Positions 45,000 through 53,580 of a DNA stretch of 64,000 nucleotides are shown here, one piece after another. The notes below the pieces were generated by a model. The model searched no databases. It was not told the origin of the DNA and was given only the letters and a program-made list of their open reading frames with translations. Both the position numbers and the translations under genes were made by a program. Within the stretch, counting starts at the first letter, position 1. Each line of letters starts with the position of its first letter. Origin of the DNA: Burkholderia sp. 4M9327F10 (GTDB lineage Bacteria > Pseudomonadota > Gammaproteobacteria > Burkholderiales > Burkholderiaceae); the NCBI RefSeq assembly GCF_005503145.1, contig NZ_SCNV01000015.1, positions 94,261 through 158,260 of the forward strand, in the 5' to 3' direction.

Positions 45000-46396
45000 G
45001 CATGAAATGGATCGAGCCGAAAGTCGAAGAATACGAGCATCTGAAGCCGCTTCCAGCCTGGATCAGCGTGCTCGTCTTCCTTGGCTCCTTTGTTCTTTGC
45101 TTTATCTTCACGGTACTCAACTGGAAGCAAGGCAAGCCGGTTATTTCCGCTGAGTTCTTTGTACGCATCCTGCTCCTTCCGCTGCTGTTTGGAGGCGTTG
45201 CATGCAGTGTGCTCTATCTTCCTTATGAGGACTGGAATGAGCGCGTCGATCTCTGGAATAACCTGTGTCTCAGAGCATACGAGAACTGGCGGTGGTGGGC
45301 GCAGGAACGCGTCGCGATTATCGGGAGCGTCACGCTGACGCCAGAAAAGGACCTGGGCGTACGGATGCTGGGGCTTGAGGGCAGCCCTCCCACGAACGCC
45401 GGGAAAAACCTACCCCTTGCGACTGAGAGAAAAGAAGGTTCAGTATCCCGCGTCCAGCAGGTGCTTGAGCAACTCGTGACGCCGTTCGCACCGTACATGA
45501 CGACTTCTGCAGCCAGCCATACGTTCAGTATCGTTGTGCAGTCGGAGCGGGAAGAAGACCTGAACGATCTGCGCGCGCTGCTGCGCACTCTGGTGCCGCA
45601 CGACTTCGGATTCGTACAGATATCGCGAGCGGCAGAACCGCTTGACATGGGTCGGGTCGAGCAGTGGCTGTCTGGCGACAGGATGCCCGATTACCGTCTG
45701 GTGCTGGCCTACCAGCTCCACTCAACGGGAAAGGAGCCGACCTGCTCGGAAGCAGGGGTTGCGCTCCTGTTCGCATCCCGGACTGTCGTCGCGAGCAGCA
45801 AGGGAAGGCTCAAACCGGAAGCGTGGTTGTTCCGCCCGGTCCCAGCGACAATGGACAGCGTATTCGAAGCACTGAAAACGATGCTGGCGGCGCAGCAGAC
45901 GCCAAACGAACGTATCAAGCATCTGTGGCTGACGCACGTACCGGGTCCGGGCAAACATGCAACACTGACGGCGGTAAAAGACAACGACCTGAAGCTCGCT
46001 GCGCACGACCTGGACACGGCGATTGGCAATCCGGGACCGGTCAATGCCCTGCTTGTCCAGGCGCTCGCCGCGCAGATGGTGCAGCACGGTCAGGGAACAC
46101 AATTGATCGCGACCCCGCACAAGGCCCGTGTCATGCTTAATCTGCTCGGGACGAATGTCGCACCCATCCAGCGTGTCGAAGAACGGTTGCCAAGCATGAT
46201 TGGCATCGGCTTCACCTGCATGCTGCTCTGCCTCGCGGGGTTGGTTCTGCTCATGCTCAAGGATGTCGGCGCGTCGGCAGCGTGGTTCATCGGTGTGTTT
46301 GCCGGATCCATCGTGTTTCTAGCCGTGAATGCGTTCGGTTCTTTCGTGAGACGCGGCCAGGTTGAGCATGACTTTTACCGCAAGTTGCCCTGGTGA
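44996..46396 (+). CDS. Multi-pass membrane protein of the T6SS island, function unknown
   Basis: 466 residues from ATG 44996, which overlaps the PAAR stop. Two N-terminal membrane helices (AWISVLVFLGSFVLCFIFTV; RILLLPLLFGGVACSVLYLP), a soluble part of about 320 residues, then two C-terminal helices (IGIGFTCMLLCLAGLVLLML; WFIGVFAGSIVFLAVNAFGS). I recognise no catalytic motif. Its place at the end of a VgrG-Tle3 operon recalls Tle3 adaptor genes such as Pseudomonas tla3, but I see no clear match. It could be an adaptor, an inner-membrane immunity factor or a loading protein. Confidence 0.65.
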   Translation: MSMKWIEPKVEEYEHLKPLPAWISVLVFLGSFVLCFIFTVLNWKQGKPVISAEFFVRILLLPLLFGGVACSVLYLPYEDWNERVDLWNNLCLRAYENWRWWAQERVAIIGSVTLTPEKDLGVRMLGLEGSPPTNAGKNLPLATERKEGSVSRVQQVLEQLVTPFAPYMTTSAASHTFSIVVQSEREEDLNDLRALLRTLVPHDFGFVQISRAAEPLDMGRVEQWLSGDRMPDYRLVLAYQLHSTGKEPTCSEAGVALLFASRTVVASSKGRLKPEAWLFRPVPATMDSVFEALKTMLAAQQTPNERIKHLWLTHVPGPGKHATLTAVKDNDLKLAAHDLDTAIGNPGPVNALLVQALAAQMVQHGQGTQLIATPHKARVMLNLLGTNVAPIQRVEERLPSMIGIGFTCMLLCLAGLVLLMLKDVGASAAWFIGVFAGSIVFLAVNAFGSFVRRGQVEHDFYRKLPW

Positions 46397-46720
46397 TCTG
46401 TTCACGCTCTGCCTGCACAGAGGAAAACTTGAAACAACACCACCCAGACCCTGCGAGTTCATAGGAGAGGAGGACAGCCACGCACGTCGTTGATTGCGTA
46501 CGCGGATCGCGTGGACGACAACATATCACGCTGTAGAGCGGACAAGATGTCGCTCACTGGGAGTATCGCGTTCGACAGGATGGGAAGAGGATAGCTTTCG
46601 GGAGAATGAACGGCTCCCGAAGATTTGACCGCGCCAATAAATTGGTTACGCGGCAGTTGCACGCAAGAGTGGACAAGAAAGCGGACCACACCCCTTGTCT
46701 TTCGTAACTCTTTGATTTTC
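46397..46720. other. 324-bp stretch between the T6SS island and the tRNA
   Basis: No convincing gene. On the minus strand, a frame runs out of the tRNA region to 46459 and gives an unremarkable peptide without a start of its own. There is no terminator-like hairpin after the membrane-protein gene and no copy of the tRNA 3' end. It may hold degraded remains from island insertion. Confidence 0.4.
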
Positions 46721-46808
46721 TGGTGGGCCGGGTGGGAGTCGAACCCACGGTGTCCTTTCGGAGGCGGATTATGAGTCCGCTGCCTGCAACCAGCACGGCG
46801 TCCGGCCC
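46721..46808 (-). tRNA. tRNA with CAU anticodon and a long variable arm (Met or lysidine-type Ile2)
   Basis: 88 nt including an encoded CCA. The acceptor stem GGGCCGG pairs with CCGGCCC, then A73-CCA. The anticodon stem GCGGA/TCCGC holds the loop CTCATAA (anticodon CAU), and the T arm is GTGGG-TTCGACT-CCCAC. The variable region is 15 nt with a small TCC-GAAA-GGA hairpin, as in class II tRNAs. Position 8 is A and position 14 is T, the reverse of the normal U8-A14. The D stem is short (GCC/GGC). CAU with a long variable arm is unusual, so Met/Ile2 identity is uncertain. Confidence 0.75.
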
Positions 46809-46824
46809 TAAGAAGTGATGCCAA

Positions 46825-46851
46825 GAAAAAGACCCGGTCTGAAGGCCGGGC
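46825..46851 (-). terminator. Rho-independent terminator just upstream of the tRNA
   Basis: On the minus strand CCCGGCC-TTCA-GACCGGG (one G-T wobble) is followed by TCTTTTTC. It lies 17 bp before the tRNA 5' end, after the rpoD terminator, so it forms a second block between rpoD and the tRNA. Confidence 0.6.
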
Positions 46852-46880
46852 CTATTCGGTGATTGGCCGACATACTACAC

Positions 46881-46933
46881 GAAAAAGGGGCTTCCGTAAC
46901 CGCCTTGCGTCAGCAAAACGATCAGGAAGCCCC
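46881..46933 (-). terminator. rpoD: rpoD terminator
   Basis: On the minus strand GGGGCTTCC and GGAAGCCCC form a 9-bp perfect stem with a 29-nt loop, followed by TTTTTC. It lies 33 bp after the rpoD stop. The long loop is unusual, but the stem and T-run are clear. Confidence 0.75.
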
Positions 46934-46965
46934 TATATCCGCTGTAGCAGCCGGATGTCCCTCGA

Positions 46966-49350
46966 TCAATTCCCTTCGAGGAACGACTTCAGCTTGTCAG
47001 AACGGCTCGGGTGACGCAGCTTGCGCAGCGCCTTCGCCTCGATCTGACGGATCCGCTCACGCGTCACGTCGAACTGCTTACCCACTTCTTCGAGGGTGTG
47101 ATCGGTACTCATCTCAATACCGAAGCGCATGCGCAGCACCTTCGCTTCACGCGGCGTCAGCGAGTCGAGCACGTCCTTCACGACGTCGCGCATGCTGGCA
47201 TGCAGCGCAGCGTCAGCCGGCGCAACCGTGTTCGTGTCTTCGATGAAGTCGCCCAGATGCGAATCGTCGTCGTCACCGATCGGCGTTTCCATCGAGATCG
47301 GCTCCTTCGCGATCTTCATGATCTTGCGGATCTTGTCTTCCGGCATCTCCATCTTTTCTGCCAGCGTAGCCGGATCCGGCTCAAGACCGGTTTCCTGCAG
47401 AATCTGACGCGAGATGCGGTTCATCTTGTTGATCGTTTCGATCATGTGAACCGGAATCCGGATCGTGCGCGCCTGGTCCGCAATCGAACGCGTGATGGCC
47501 TGACGGATCCACCATGTGGCGTACGTGGAGAACTTGTAGCCACGACGGTATTCGAACTTGTCCACCGCCTTCATCAGGCCGATGTTGCCTTCCTGGATCA
47601 GGTCGAGGAACTGGAGGCCACGGTTCGTGTACTTCTTCGCGATCGAGATCACGAGACGCAGGTTGGCCTCGGTCATTTCACGCTTGGCCTGACGGGCCTT
47701 CAGTTCGCCCGCCGCCATCTGGCGGTTGGTTTCCTTCAGGTCCTTCAGCGGCAGCACCACACGCGCCTGCAGGTCCAGCAGACGTTGCTGCTGTTCGCGG
47801 ATCGCCGGAATGTTACGCGTGAGGATCGCGCTGTAGCCGTGACCTTCGGCGACGATCTTGTCGGCCCACTCGAGGTCCGTTTCACTGCCCGGGAAACGCG
47901 CGATGAACTCGGCACGCGGCATGCCGCACTTGTCGACCACCGTATGCAGGATCTGACGCTCGACCTGACGCACTTCGTCCACCTGGGAACGCAGCGTGTC
48001 GCACAGACGCTCGACAGTACGCGCGGTAAAGCGGATGGTCATCAGCTCGTTCTGGATCGTTTCCTGAGCCTTCAGGTAAGACTTCGACTTGTAGCCTTCC
48101 TTCTCGAAGGCGCGGCGCATTTTGTCGAACCACTCGCTGATGAGGGCAAACTTTTCGAGCGAAGCGCGCTTCAACGCTTCCATCTGCGCTGCGTTGGCGG
48201 TGGCTTGCGCCGCGCCGTCGTCATCTTCGTCGTCTTCGTCTTCGTCCTCGTCGACTTCCTCGTCTTCGCTCTCGATCGCTTCCGCTTCCTGCGCGGAGAA
48301 GCCATCGGCATCTTCCGCGTTGGCGTCGATCAGGCCGTCGACCAGTTCGTCGATACGGATTTCCTCGTTCGCGACGCGCTCAGCCATCGCGAGGATGTCC
48401 GCGATCGTGGTCGGGCACGCGGAGATGGCCATCACCATGTGCTTCAGACCGTCTTCGATCCGCTTCGCGATTTCGATTTCGCCTTCGCGCGTGAGCAGTT
48501 CAACCGTACCCATTTCACGCATGTACATGCGGACCGGGTCGGTGGTGCGGCCGAATTCGGAATCGACGGTGGACAGCGCTACTTCGGCTTCCTCTTCAAC
48601 TTCGTCGTCAGACGAAGCTGCCGGCGCGTTGTCGTTCAGCAGCAGCGTTTCGGCATCGGGCGCCTGCTCGTAGACAGCCACACCCATGTCGTTAAACGTG
48701 CTGATGATGCCTTCGATCGCCTCGGTCTCGGCAAAATTGTCCGGGAGGTGGTCGTTGATCTCGGCATACGTCAGGAAGCCGCGTTCCTTGCCGAGTTTGA
48801 TCAGCGCTCGCAGTTTCGAGCGCCGCTCTTCCAGTTCTTCAGCGGTGCCAGGTTGGGTAGACGCGAAAGCATCCTTCAGCAGCGCTTTTTCCTTCGCGCG
48901 GCGGTCGCGTGCCTTGGCCTTTTCGCCTTTTCCCGGAGCTGCAGCAGTTTCCTCGCTCGGGGTTGCGTCGTCATCGACGGATACTTCATTCAGCTTTTTC
49001 GTCATGGAGTTCGCCGTACCGGCTGTAGTCTCGACTCCCGGCTGTTGGACAACAGCCTGCAGAACCGTGGATACTGGAGTCTCGCGCGTTACCGCATCGT
49101 CCTGGGCGGCAACGGCTTCCCTTGCGCTTCTGGCACTCGGCCGCTTCGTGACCGGCGTGACGGCTTTCGCCGCGCTCACCGACGCCGCTTGCGCGGCGGA
49201 AGTAGTCGAGGTTTTCTTCCTCACAGAAGGTGTGGCACTTGCGGCAGACGCTCTTTTCGCGGAAGAAGCGGACCTGGCCCGGGTGACCTTCGTGGTCGGC
49301 TCCTCAGAGCCTGTGCCTGTCGCATTCTTTCCGCCTGTAGTCTTTGCCAT
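46966..49350 (-). CDS. rpoD: RNA polymerase primary sigma factor (sigma-70)
   Basis: 794 residues, longer than in E. coli because of a basic Ala/Ser/Thr/Lys-rich N-terminal extension, as in Burkholderia. After region 1.1 comes an acidic insert (runs of E and D near residues 360-380). Region 2 has YKFSTYATWWIRQAITRSIA and DQARTIRIPVHMIETINKM; region 4.2 has TLEEVGKQFDVTRERIRQIE then AKALRKLRHPSRS. It directs housekeeping transcription. It follows dnaG by 83 bp, and a T-ending hairpin terminates it. Confidence 0.97.
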   Translation of the reverse strand: MAKTTGGKNATGTGSEEPTTKVTRARSASSAKRASAASATPSVRKKTSTTSAAQAASVSAAKAVTPVTKRPSARSAREAVAAQDDAVTRETPVSTVLQAVVQQPGVETTAGTANSMTKKLNEVSVDDDATPSEETAAAPGKGEKAKARDRRAKEKALLKDAFASTQPGTAEELEERRSKLRALIKLGKERGFLTYAEINDHLPDNFAETEAIEGIISTFNDMGVAVYEQAPDAETLLLNDNAPAASSDDEVEEEAEVALSTVDSEFGRTTDPVRMYMREMGTVELLTREGEIEIAKRIEDGLKHMVMAISACPTTIADILAMAERVANEEIRIDELVDGLIDANAEDADGFSAQEAEAIESEDEEVDEDEDEDDEDDDGAAQATANAAQMEALKRASLEKFALISEWFDKMRRAFEKEGYKSKSYLKAQETIQNELMTIRFTARTVERLCDTLRSQVDEVRQVERQILHTVVDKCGMPRAEFIARFPGSETDLEWADKIVAEGHGYSAILTRNIPAIREQQQRLLDLQARVVLPLKDLKETNRQMAAGELKARQAKREMTEANLRLVISIAKKYTNRGLQFLDLIQEGNIGLMKAVDKFEYRRGYKFSTYATWWIRQAITRSIADQARTIRIPVHMIETINKMNRISRQILQETGLEPDPATLAEKMEMPEDKIRKIMKIAKEPISMETPIGDDDDSHLGDFIEDTNTVAPADAALHASMRDVVKDVLDSLTPREAKVLRMRFGIEMSTDHTLEEVGKQFDVTRERIRQIEAKALRKLRHPSRSDKLKSFLEGN

Positions 49351-49433
49351 TGCAATCGCCTTTCGCCTTTTGCCTGGAAAACAAACCGCTGAAAACCTTT
49401 TATTATAGCACTTCGGTTTCAGCCCCTCCCTGC

Positions 49434-51299
49434 TTACAGTCCGAGCTGGCGCTTCATGTCAGCCCGTTTCTGATTCAAATCCGTCAGCTCGGCAAACTCC
49501 TCGGCGGTATGCCTCGATTGCCGTGAAAGTTGGTCGAGTCGTTCACAATAGGCGTCATAGCGCATCTTCAGGATTGCCGCCTTTAACTCTTCGCCGACAA
49601 TCCGTTCCTGCTCGCGCCGTTCCTCGATGACGGCCGCGTCCGTGGGATCCTTCAGCAACAAATCCCGAACGTTTTCATCATAGTCCAGAATTTTGCGAAA
49701 GATTTCCTCGAAAGTCGGGGCGTTAGCGCCATTTCGCAAGAGATCGGACAGCAACTGGAACTCCGCCGCATCGCCCAGCGCGCGGGCGTGTGTCGTGACT
49801 TCCTCGAAAAGCTCGCCGTGGCGGGTCACCGCCAGCAGCGCCTGCTCGGCCTCTTCGTCCAGCACCGCGACCGTCCGCGGGTACATGACGAGGTTGCGTA
49901 GCGTCTTTTCCTCAATCCCCGTCACACTGCGGCGGTCTTTGCGGGCCGGCGCCTGGCGGGCGGCAGCGGCGATCCGGGCATCCACCTCGCATAACGCGGC
50001 TACCTCGTCGAACGGCACGTCGAGCCGGTCGGCGAACATATGCATGATCTGCGCACGCAGCGCATTGGCCGGCAGCGCCTGCAGCAGCGGCTTCGCGTCG
50101 AAAAGCGCGCGCGCCCGGCCTTCGGGCTGGTCCAGCTCCTTGCCGGCCAGCACTTCATTCAACATGAACTGCGACAGCGGCATGGCCCGCTCGACCTGCT
50201 CGGCAAACGCTTCGGTGCCGAATTCGCGCACGTAACTGTCAGGATCGTGTTCCGTGGGCAGGAACAGGAAACGAATAGTCCGGTTGTCCGCCGCGTGCGG
50301 CAGGCAGGCGTCGAGCGCCCGGCGAGCCGCGCGGCGGCCCGCGGAGTCGCCGTCGAAGCTAAAAATTACCGTATCGGTCTGGCGTAGCAATTTCTGCACA
50401 TGAATCGGCGTACAGGCCGTACCCAAGGTCGCGACGGCGTTCTGGAACCCCAATTGGGCCAGTGCGACCACGTCCATGTACCCTTCGACCACCAGCACGT
50501 ACTGCTGTTCACGAATCGCGAGACGCGCCTCGAACAGGCCGTAAAGCTCGCTGCCCTTGTTAAATAGAGGCGTTTCCGGGGAATTCAAATATTTGGGCTC
50601 ACCGCCGTCCAGCACCCGGCCGCCGAAGCCAATCACCTGACCTTTGACATTGCGGATCGGGAACATGATCCGCTCGCGGAAGCGGTCGTACCGGCGATTC
50701 TGACCCTGAGCGTCGGACTTCTCGCTGACGATCACGAGGCCTGACTCGACCAGCGCGTCGTCCCGATAATTAGGAAATGCAGCTTCGAGGTTCTGCCAGC
50801 CGTCCGGCGCATAGCCGAGTCCGAAACGGGCCGCAATCTCCCCGGTCAAGCCGCGCTTCTTCAGATACTGGATCGCGCCGGGCGCACCGCGCAGTTGCTT
50901 GCGGTAAAAGTCGCATGCCGTTTGCATCACATCGGAAAGCGCGGTGGTCACGGCCTTGGAGACCGCTGGCGCATAGCCGCCGCCCCCGCCGCCCTGATGC
51001 GGCGACGGTTCCTGCGGCACCGTCAGCCCGACCGACTGCGCCAGGTCGTTGACGGCTTCAGGAAAGGACAGCCCGGCGTGCTCCATCAAAAAGCCGATTG
51101 CCGTGCCATGCGCGCCGCAACCGAAGCAGTGGTAGAACTGTTTAGTCGGACTAACGGTAAACGAGGGGCTCTTTTCGTTGTGAAACGGGCAGAGCCCCAT
51201 GAAGTTCGCACCGCCCTTTTTCAGTTGCACATACTTGCCGACCACGTCGACGATATCGACGCGGTTCAGCAGATCCTGCAGGAACGAATGCGGAATCAC
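49434..51299 (-). CDS. dnaG: DNA primase
   Basis: 621 residues. The CHC2 zinc finger (LCPFHNEKSPSFTVSPTKQF then YHCFGCGAHG) lies at residues 37-65, followed by the catalytic core and the Toprim motifs VVEGYMDVVALAQLG and SFDGDSAGRRAARRA. The C terminus is the DnaB-binding helical bundle. It synthesises RNA primers at the replication fork. It starts with GTG and lacks a strong Shine-Dalgarno, perhaps keeping its level low within the rpsU-dnaG-rpoD cluster. Confidence 0.96.
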   Translation of the reverse strand: MIPHSFLQDLLNRVDIVDVVGKYVQLKKGGANFMGLCPFHNEKSPSFTVSPTKQFYHCFGCGAHGTAIGFLMEHAGLSFPEAVNDLAQSVGLTVPQEPSPHQGGGGGGYAPAVSKAVTTALSDVMQTACDFYRKQLRGAPGAIQYLKKRGLTGEIAARFGLGYAPDGWQNLEAAFPNYRDDALVESGLVIVSEKSDAQGQNRRYDRFRERIMFPIRNVKGQVIGFGGRVLDGGEPKYLNSPETPLFNKGSELYGLFEARLAIREQQYVLVVEGYMDVVALAQLGFQNAVATLGTACTPIHVQKLLRQTDTVIFSFDGDSAGRRAARRALDACLPHAADNRTIRFLFLPTEHDPDSYVREFGTEAFAEQVERAMPLSQFMLNEVLAGKELDQPEGRARALFDAKPLLQALPANALRAQIMHMFADRLDVPFDEVAALCEVDARIAAAARQAPARKDRRSVTGIEEKTLRNLVMYPRTVAVLDEEAEQALLAVTRHGELFEEVTTHARALGDAAEFQLLSDLLRNGANAPTFEEIFRKILDYDENVRDLLLKDPTDAAVIEERREQERIVGEELKAAILKMRYDAYCERLDQLSRQSRHTAEEFAELTDLNQKRADMKRQLGL

Positions 51300-51377
51300 A
51301 GTGGAGGGCGCTACCTTGAAAGCCTGAAGGCTGCGCGGTCTGCGCGAGGGCAGGCCGTGCAGTCCGGTGAACCGACG

Positions 51378-51824
51378 TTACTTCGCGAGCGCGGCCTTGA
51401 CCAGCCCGGAAACGGCGGTCATATCGGCACGGCCCGCGAGCTTCGGCTTGAGTACGCCCATCACCTTGCCCATGTCCTGCGGGCCGGCTGCGCCGGTTTG
51501 CGCGACCGCTGCCTGCACTTCGGCGGCGATCTCCGCGTCGGACAGTTGCGCCGGCATGTAGGCGGAGAGGATGGTGAGTTCGGCGCTTTCCTTTTCGACC
51601 AGATCGGCGCGGCTGGCCGCTTCAAACTGGCTGATGGAGTCTTTGCGCTGCTTGATCATCTTGTCGATGACCGCGGTGATGGCGGCGTCGTCGAGCGTCA
51701 CGCGCTCGTCGACTTCACGCTGCTTGATTGCGGCGAGCAGCAGGCGGATGGTGCCGAGGCGCTCGGTTTCGCGGGCGCGCATGGCGGCCTTCATGTCGTC
51801 GTTGATCCGATCCTTGAGACTCAT
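51378..51824 (-). CDS. yqeY: GatB/YqeY-domain protein
   Basis: 148 residues matching the stand-alone YqeY domain: MSLKDRINDDMKAAMRARET, then LGTIRLLLAAIKQREVDERV, and a C-terminal GAAGPQDMGKVMGVLKPKLA, the tRNA-binding tail domain found in GatB. It may help amidotransferase-type tRNA editing; the precise role is not known. It lies between rpsU and dnaG, as in many betaproteobacteria. Confidence 0.92.
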   Translation of the reverse strand: MSLKDRINDDMKAAMRARETERLGTIRLLLAAIKQREVDERVTLDDAAITAVIDKMIKQRKDSISQFEAASRADLVEKESAELTILSAYMPAQLSDAEIAAEVQAAVAQTGAAGPQDMGKVMGVLKPKLAGRADMTAVSGLVKAALAK

Positions 51825-51880
51825 TACTCACCTAAATGCGTTGGAATGTAAAAAGGTCTGGCCACGCCCGGTGCATCAAC

Positions 51881-51917
51881 ACAAAAACCCGCTTGGGACT
51901 GCTTCCTCAAGCGGGTT
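51881..51917 (-). terminator. rpsU: Hairpin terminator after rpsU
   Basis: On the minus strand AACCCGCTTG ... CAAGCGGGTT forms a 10-bp stem with a 12-nt loop, followed by TTTGTG. It lies in the 223-bp gap between rpsU and yqeY, so it probably trims rpsU from yqeY-dnaG-rpoD transcription. The T-run is short, which would let some transcripts pass. Confidence 0.65.
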
Positions 51918-52047
51918 GGCGCGAATTCGCGGAGTAGATGCGGCGTGACCAAGGTGGCCTGACGGCCAGGTTGTCCGCACGGGGCGGCGTCTAGCGCTGC
52001 CACCGGTTGCGTGCCGACGCTCCGTAGGAACCGCAGCGACGTCAGAA

Positions 52048-52260
52048 TCAGTAAAACTTCTTTGGCAGCATCTGGCTGCGCAGCCGCTTGAAGTGGCGCT
52101 TCACCGCCGATGCCTTCTTGCGTTTGCGCTCAGCCGTGGGCTTTTCGTAAAACTCGCGCGCTCGAAGCTCGGTCAGCAGCCCGTTCTTCTCGATCGTGCG
52201 CTTGAAGCGGCGCATCGCGACTTCAAAAGGCTCGTTTTCTTTTACGCGGATGATCGTCAT
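52048..52260 (-). CDS. rpsU: 30S ribosomal protein S21
   Basis: 70 residues, basic: MTIIRVKENEPFEVAMRRFK, then RTIEKNGLLTELRAREFYEK and the lysine/arginine-rich tail. The length equals the standard S21. It assists start-codon selection on the 30S subunit. It is the first gene of the rpsU-yqeY-dnaG-rpoD cluster and has its own terminator. Confidence 0.96.
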   Translation of the reverse strand: MTIIRVKENEPFEVAMRRFKRTIEKNGLLTELRAREFYEKPTAERKRKKASAVKRHFKRLRSQMLPKKFY

Positions 52261-52328
52261 TTTTCAATAACGGAACTTTGTAAAGGTTGGGGAGTATAGC
52301 AGAGCTTTCTCACAAACACACGTCCGCG

Positions 52329-53546
52329 TCAAGCCCCCCGAGCATACTCCGCCGCCGCCTGGCCTGCTGCCACGCCGGAAGCCCATGCCCACTGGAAGTT
52401 ATAGCCGCCGAGCCAGCCGGTTACGTCGACCGCCTCGCCGATGAAGTACAGGCCCGGCGAGCGGGCGCTCATCATGGTGGTCGAGGATAGATCGCGCGTG
52501 TCGACCCCACCGCGCGTCACCTCGGCCTTACGGTAGCCTTCGGTGCCGTTCGGGGTGAGCGTCCAGCGCGACAAAGCCTCGCCGACGCGGCGCAGCGTCT
52601 TGTCGGGTAGGTCGGCGATACGCGCTTCGGCGGGAATCTGGTGCGTTTCCAGCCAGACGTGAGCGAGCCGGGTGGGCACCCATTCGGCCAGCAGGTTGGC
52701 GATCTGGCGCTTGGTGCTGGTTTTGGCTTCCAGCAGCGCGCCGATAGCGTCCCGTTCCGGCAGCAGATTGACGTGGATGGGCTCGCCGGGCTGCCAGTAG
52801 CTCGAAATCTGCAGGACGCCCGGTCCGGACAGCCCGCGATGCGTCAGCAGCAGGTCCTCGACGAACTCCATGCCGGTTTTCTTGTTGCCGGTGGCGAGTT
52901 GCACCTCCAGCGAAACGCCGGATAACGCTGCAAACGGTTCCCAGTCGGCCGCGGCAAACGTCAGCGGCACAAGCGCCGGGCGCGTGTCGATCAGCTTGTG
53001 GCCGAACTGCTTGGCGAGCCGGTAGGCGAAGTCGGTTGCGCCGATCTTTGGAATCGACAGGCCGCCGGTCGCCACCACCAGCGCGCGGGCGCGGATCGGG
53101 CCGGCGTGGGTGTCGAGGGTATAGCCGTCGGTGGCCTCGTGCCGCACCTGCTCGACCGCAAGCGGCCGGCGCCAGGTTATGCCGCCGGCGTCGCACTCGC
53201 TTTTCAGCACGTCGATGACCGCATCGCTCGACTGGTCGCAGAACAGTTGCCCTTTGTGCTTCTCGTGCCAAGTGACGCGATAGCGCTTGAGCAGCGCCAT
53301 GAAGTCGCGCGGCGTATAGCGCGCGAGCGCCGAACGGCAGAAATGGGGGTTTGCCGACAGGTAATTGGCCGGTCCCGCGTACAGATTGGTGAAGTTGCAG
53401 CGGCCGCCGCCGGAAATGCGGATTTTCTCCGCGAGGCGCGGCGCGTGGTCGATCAGCACGACGCGTCGGCCAAGCTGGCCGGCGACCGCCGCGCACATCA
53501 TGCCGGCAGCGCCCGCGCCGATGACCGCGATATCGAAGGATTCCAT
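52329..53546 (-). CDS. BaiN/HI0933-family flavoprotein (NAD(P)/FAD-dependent oxidoreductase)
   Basis: 405 residues. The FAD-binding motif IAVIGAGAAGMMCAAVAGQL opens the protein, the HI0933-type ISGGGRCNFTNLYAGPANYL follows, and the C terminus has STTMMSARSPGLYFIGEAVD then VTGWLGGYNFQWAWASGVAAG. The family includes reductases of unknown substrate. ATG 53546 is chosen over 53555 as it gives the standard start. It is divergent from tsaD. Confidence 0.9.
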   Translation of the reverse strand: MESFDIAVIGAGAAGMMCAAVAGQLGRRVVLIDHAPRLAEKIRISGGGRCNFTNLYAGPANYLSANPHFCRSALARYTPRDFMALLKRYRVTWHEKHKGQLFCDQSSDAVIDVLKSECDAGGITWRRPLAVEQVRHEATDGYTLDTHAGPIRARALVVATGGLSIPKIGATDFAYRLAKQFGHKLIDTRPALVPLTFAAADWEPFAALSGVSLEVQLATGNKKTGMEFVEDLLLTHRGLSGPGVLQISSYWQPGEPIHVNLLPERDAIGALLEAKTSTKRQIANLLAEWVPTRLAHVWLETHQIPAEARIADLPDKTLRRVGEALSRWTLTPNGTEGYRKAEVTRGGVDTRDLSSTTMMSARSPGLYFIGEAVDVTGWLGGYNFQWAWASGVAAGQAAAEYARGA

Positions 53547-53580
53547 GGCGCGCATTGTACCTGCGGCCCCTGCCCCGCAC

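Noticed and set aside
37617..46721. A tRNA-associated integrative element with direct repeats
   Set aside because: I compared the tRNA 3' end with the sequence after rmlB and found no matching repeat, and no integrase is present. Insertion at the tRNA remains only a possibility.
46459..46824. A protein gene running out of the tRNA on the minus strand
   Set aside because: The frame begins inside and upstream of the tRNA and has no start codon of its own with a ribosome site. A faint look of a recombinase N terminus was too weak to call.
47011..49392. A 793-codon open frame antisense to rpoD
   Set aside because: It mirrors the rpoD codons; GC-rich third positions keep the opposite frame open. 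The product is compositionally odd (rich in R, D, H, F, V) and has no recognisable domain, whereas rpoD is certain.
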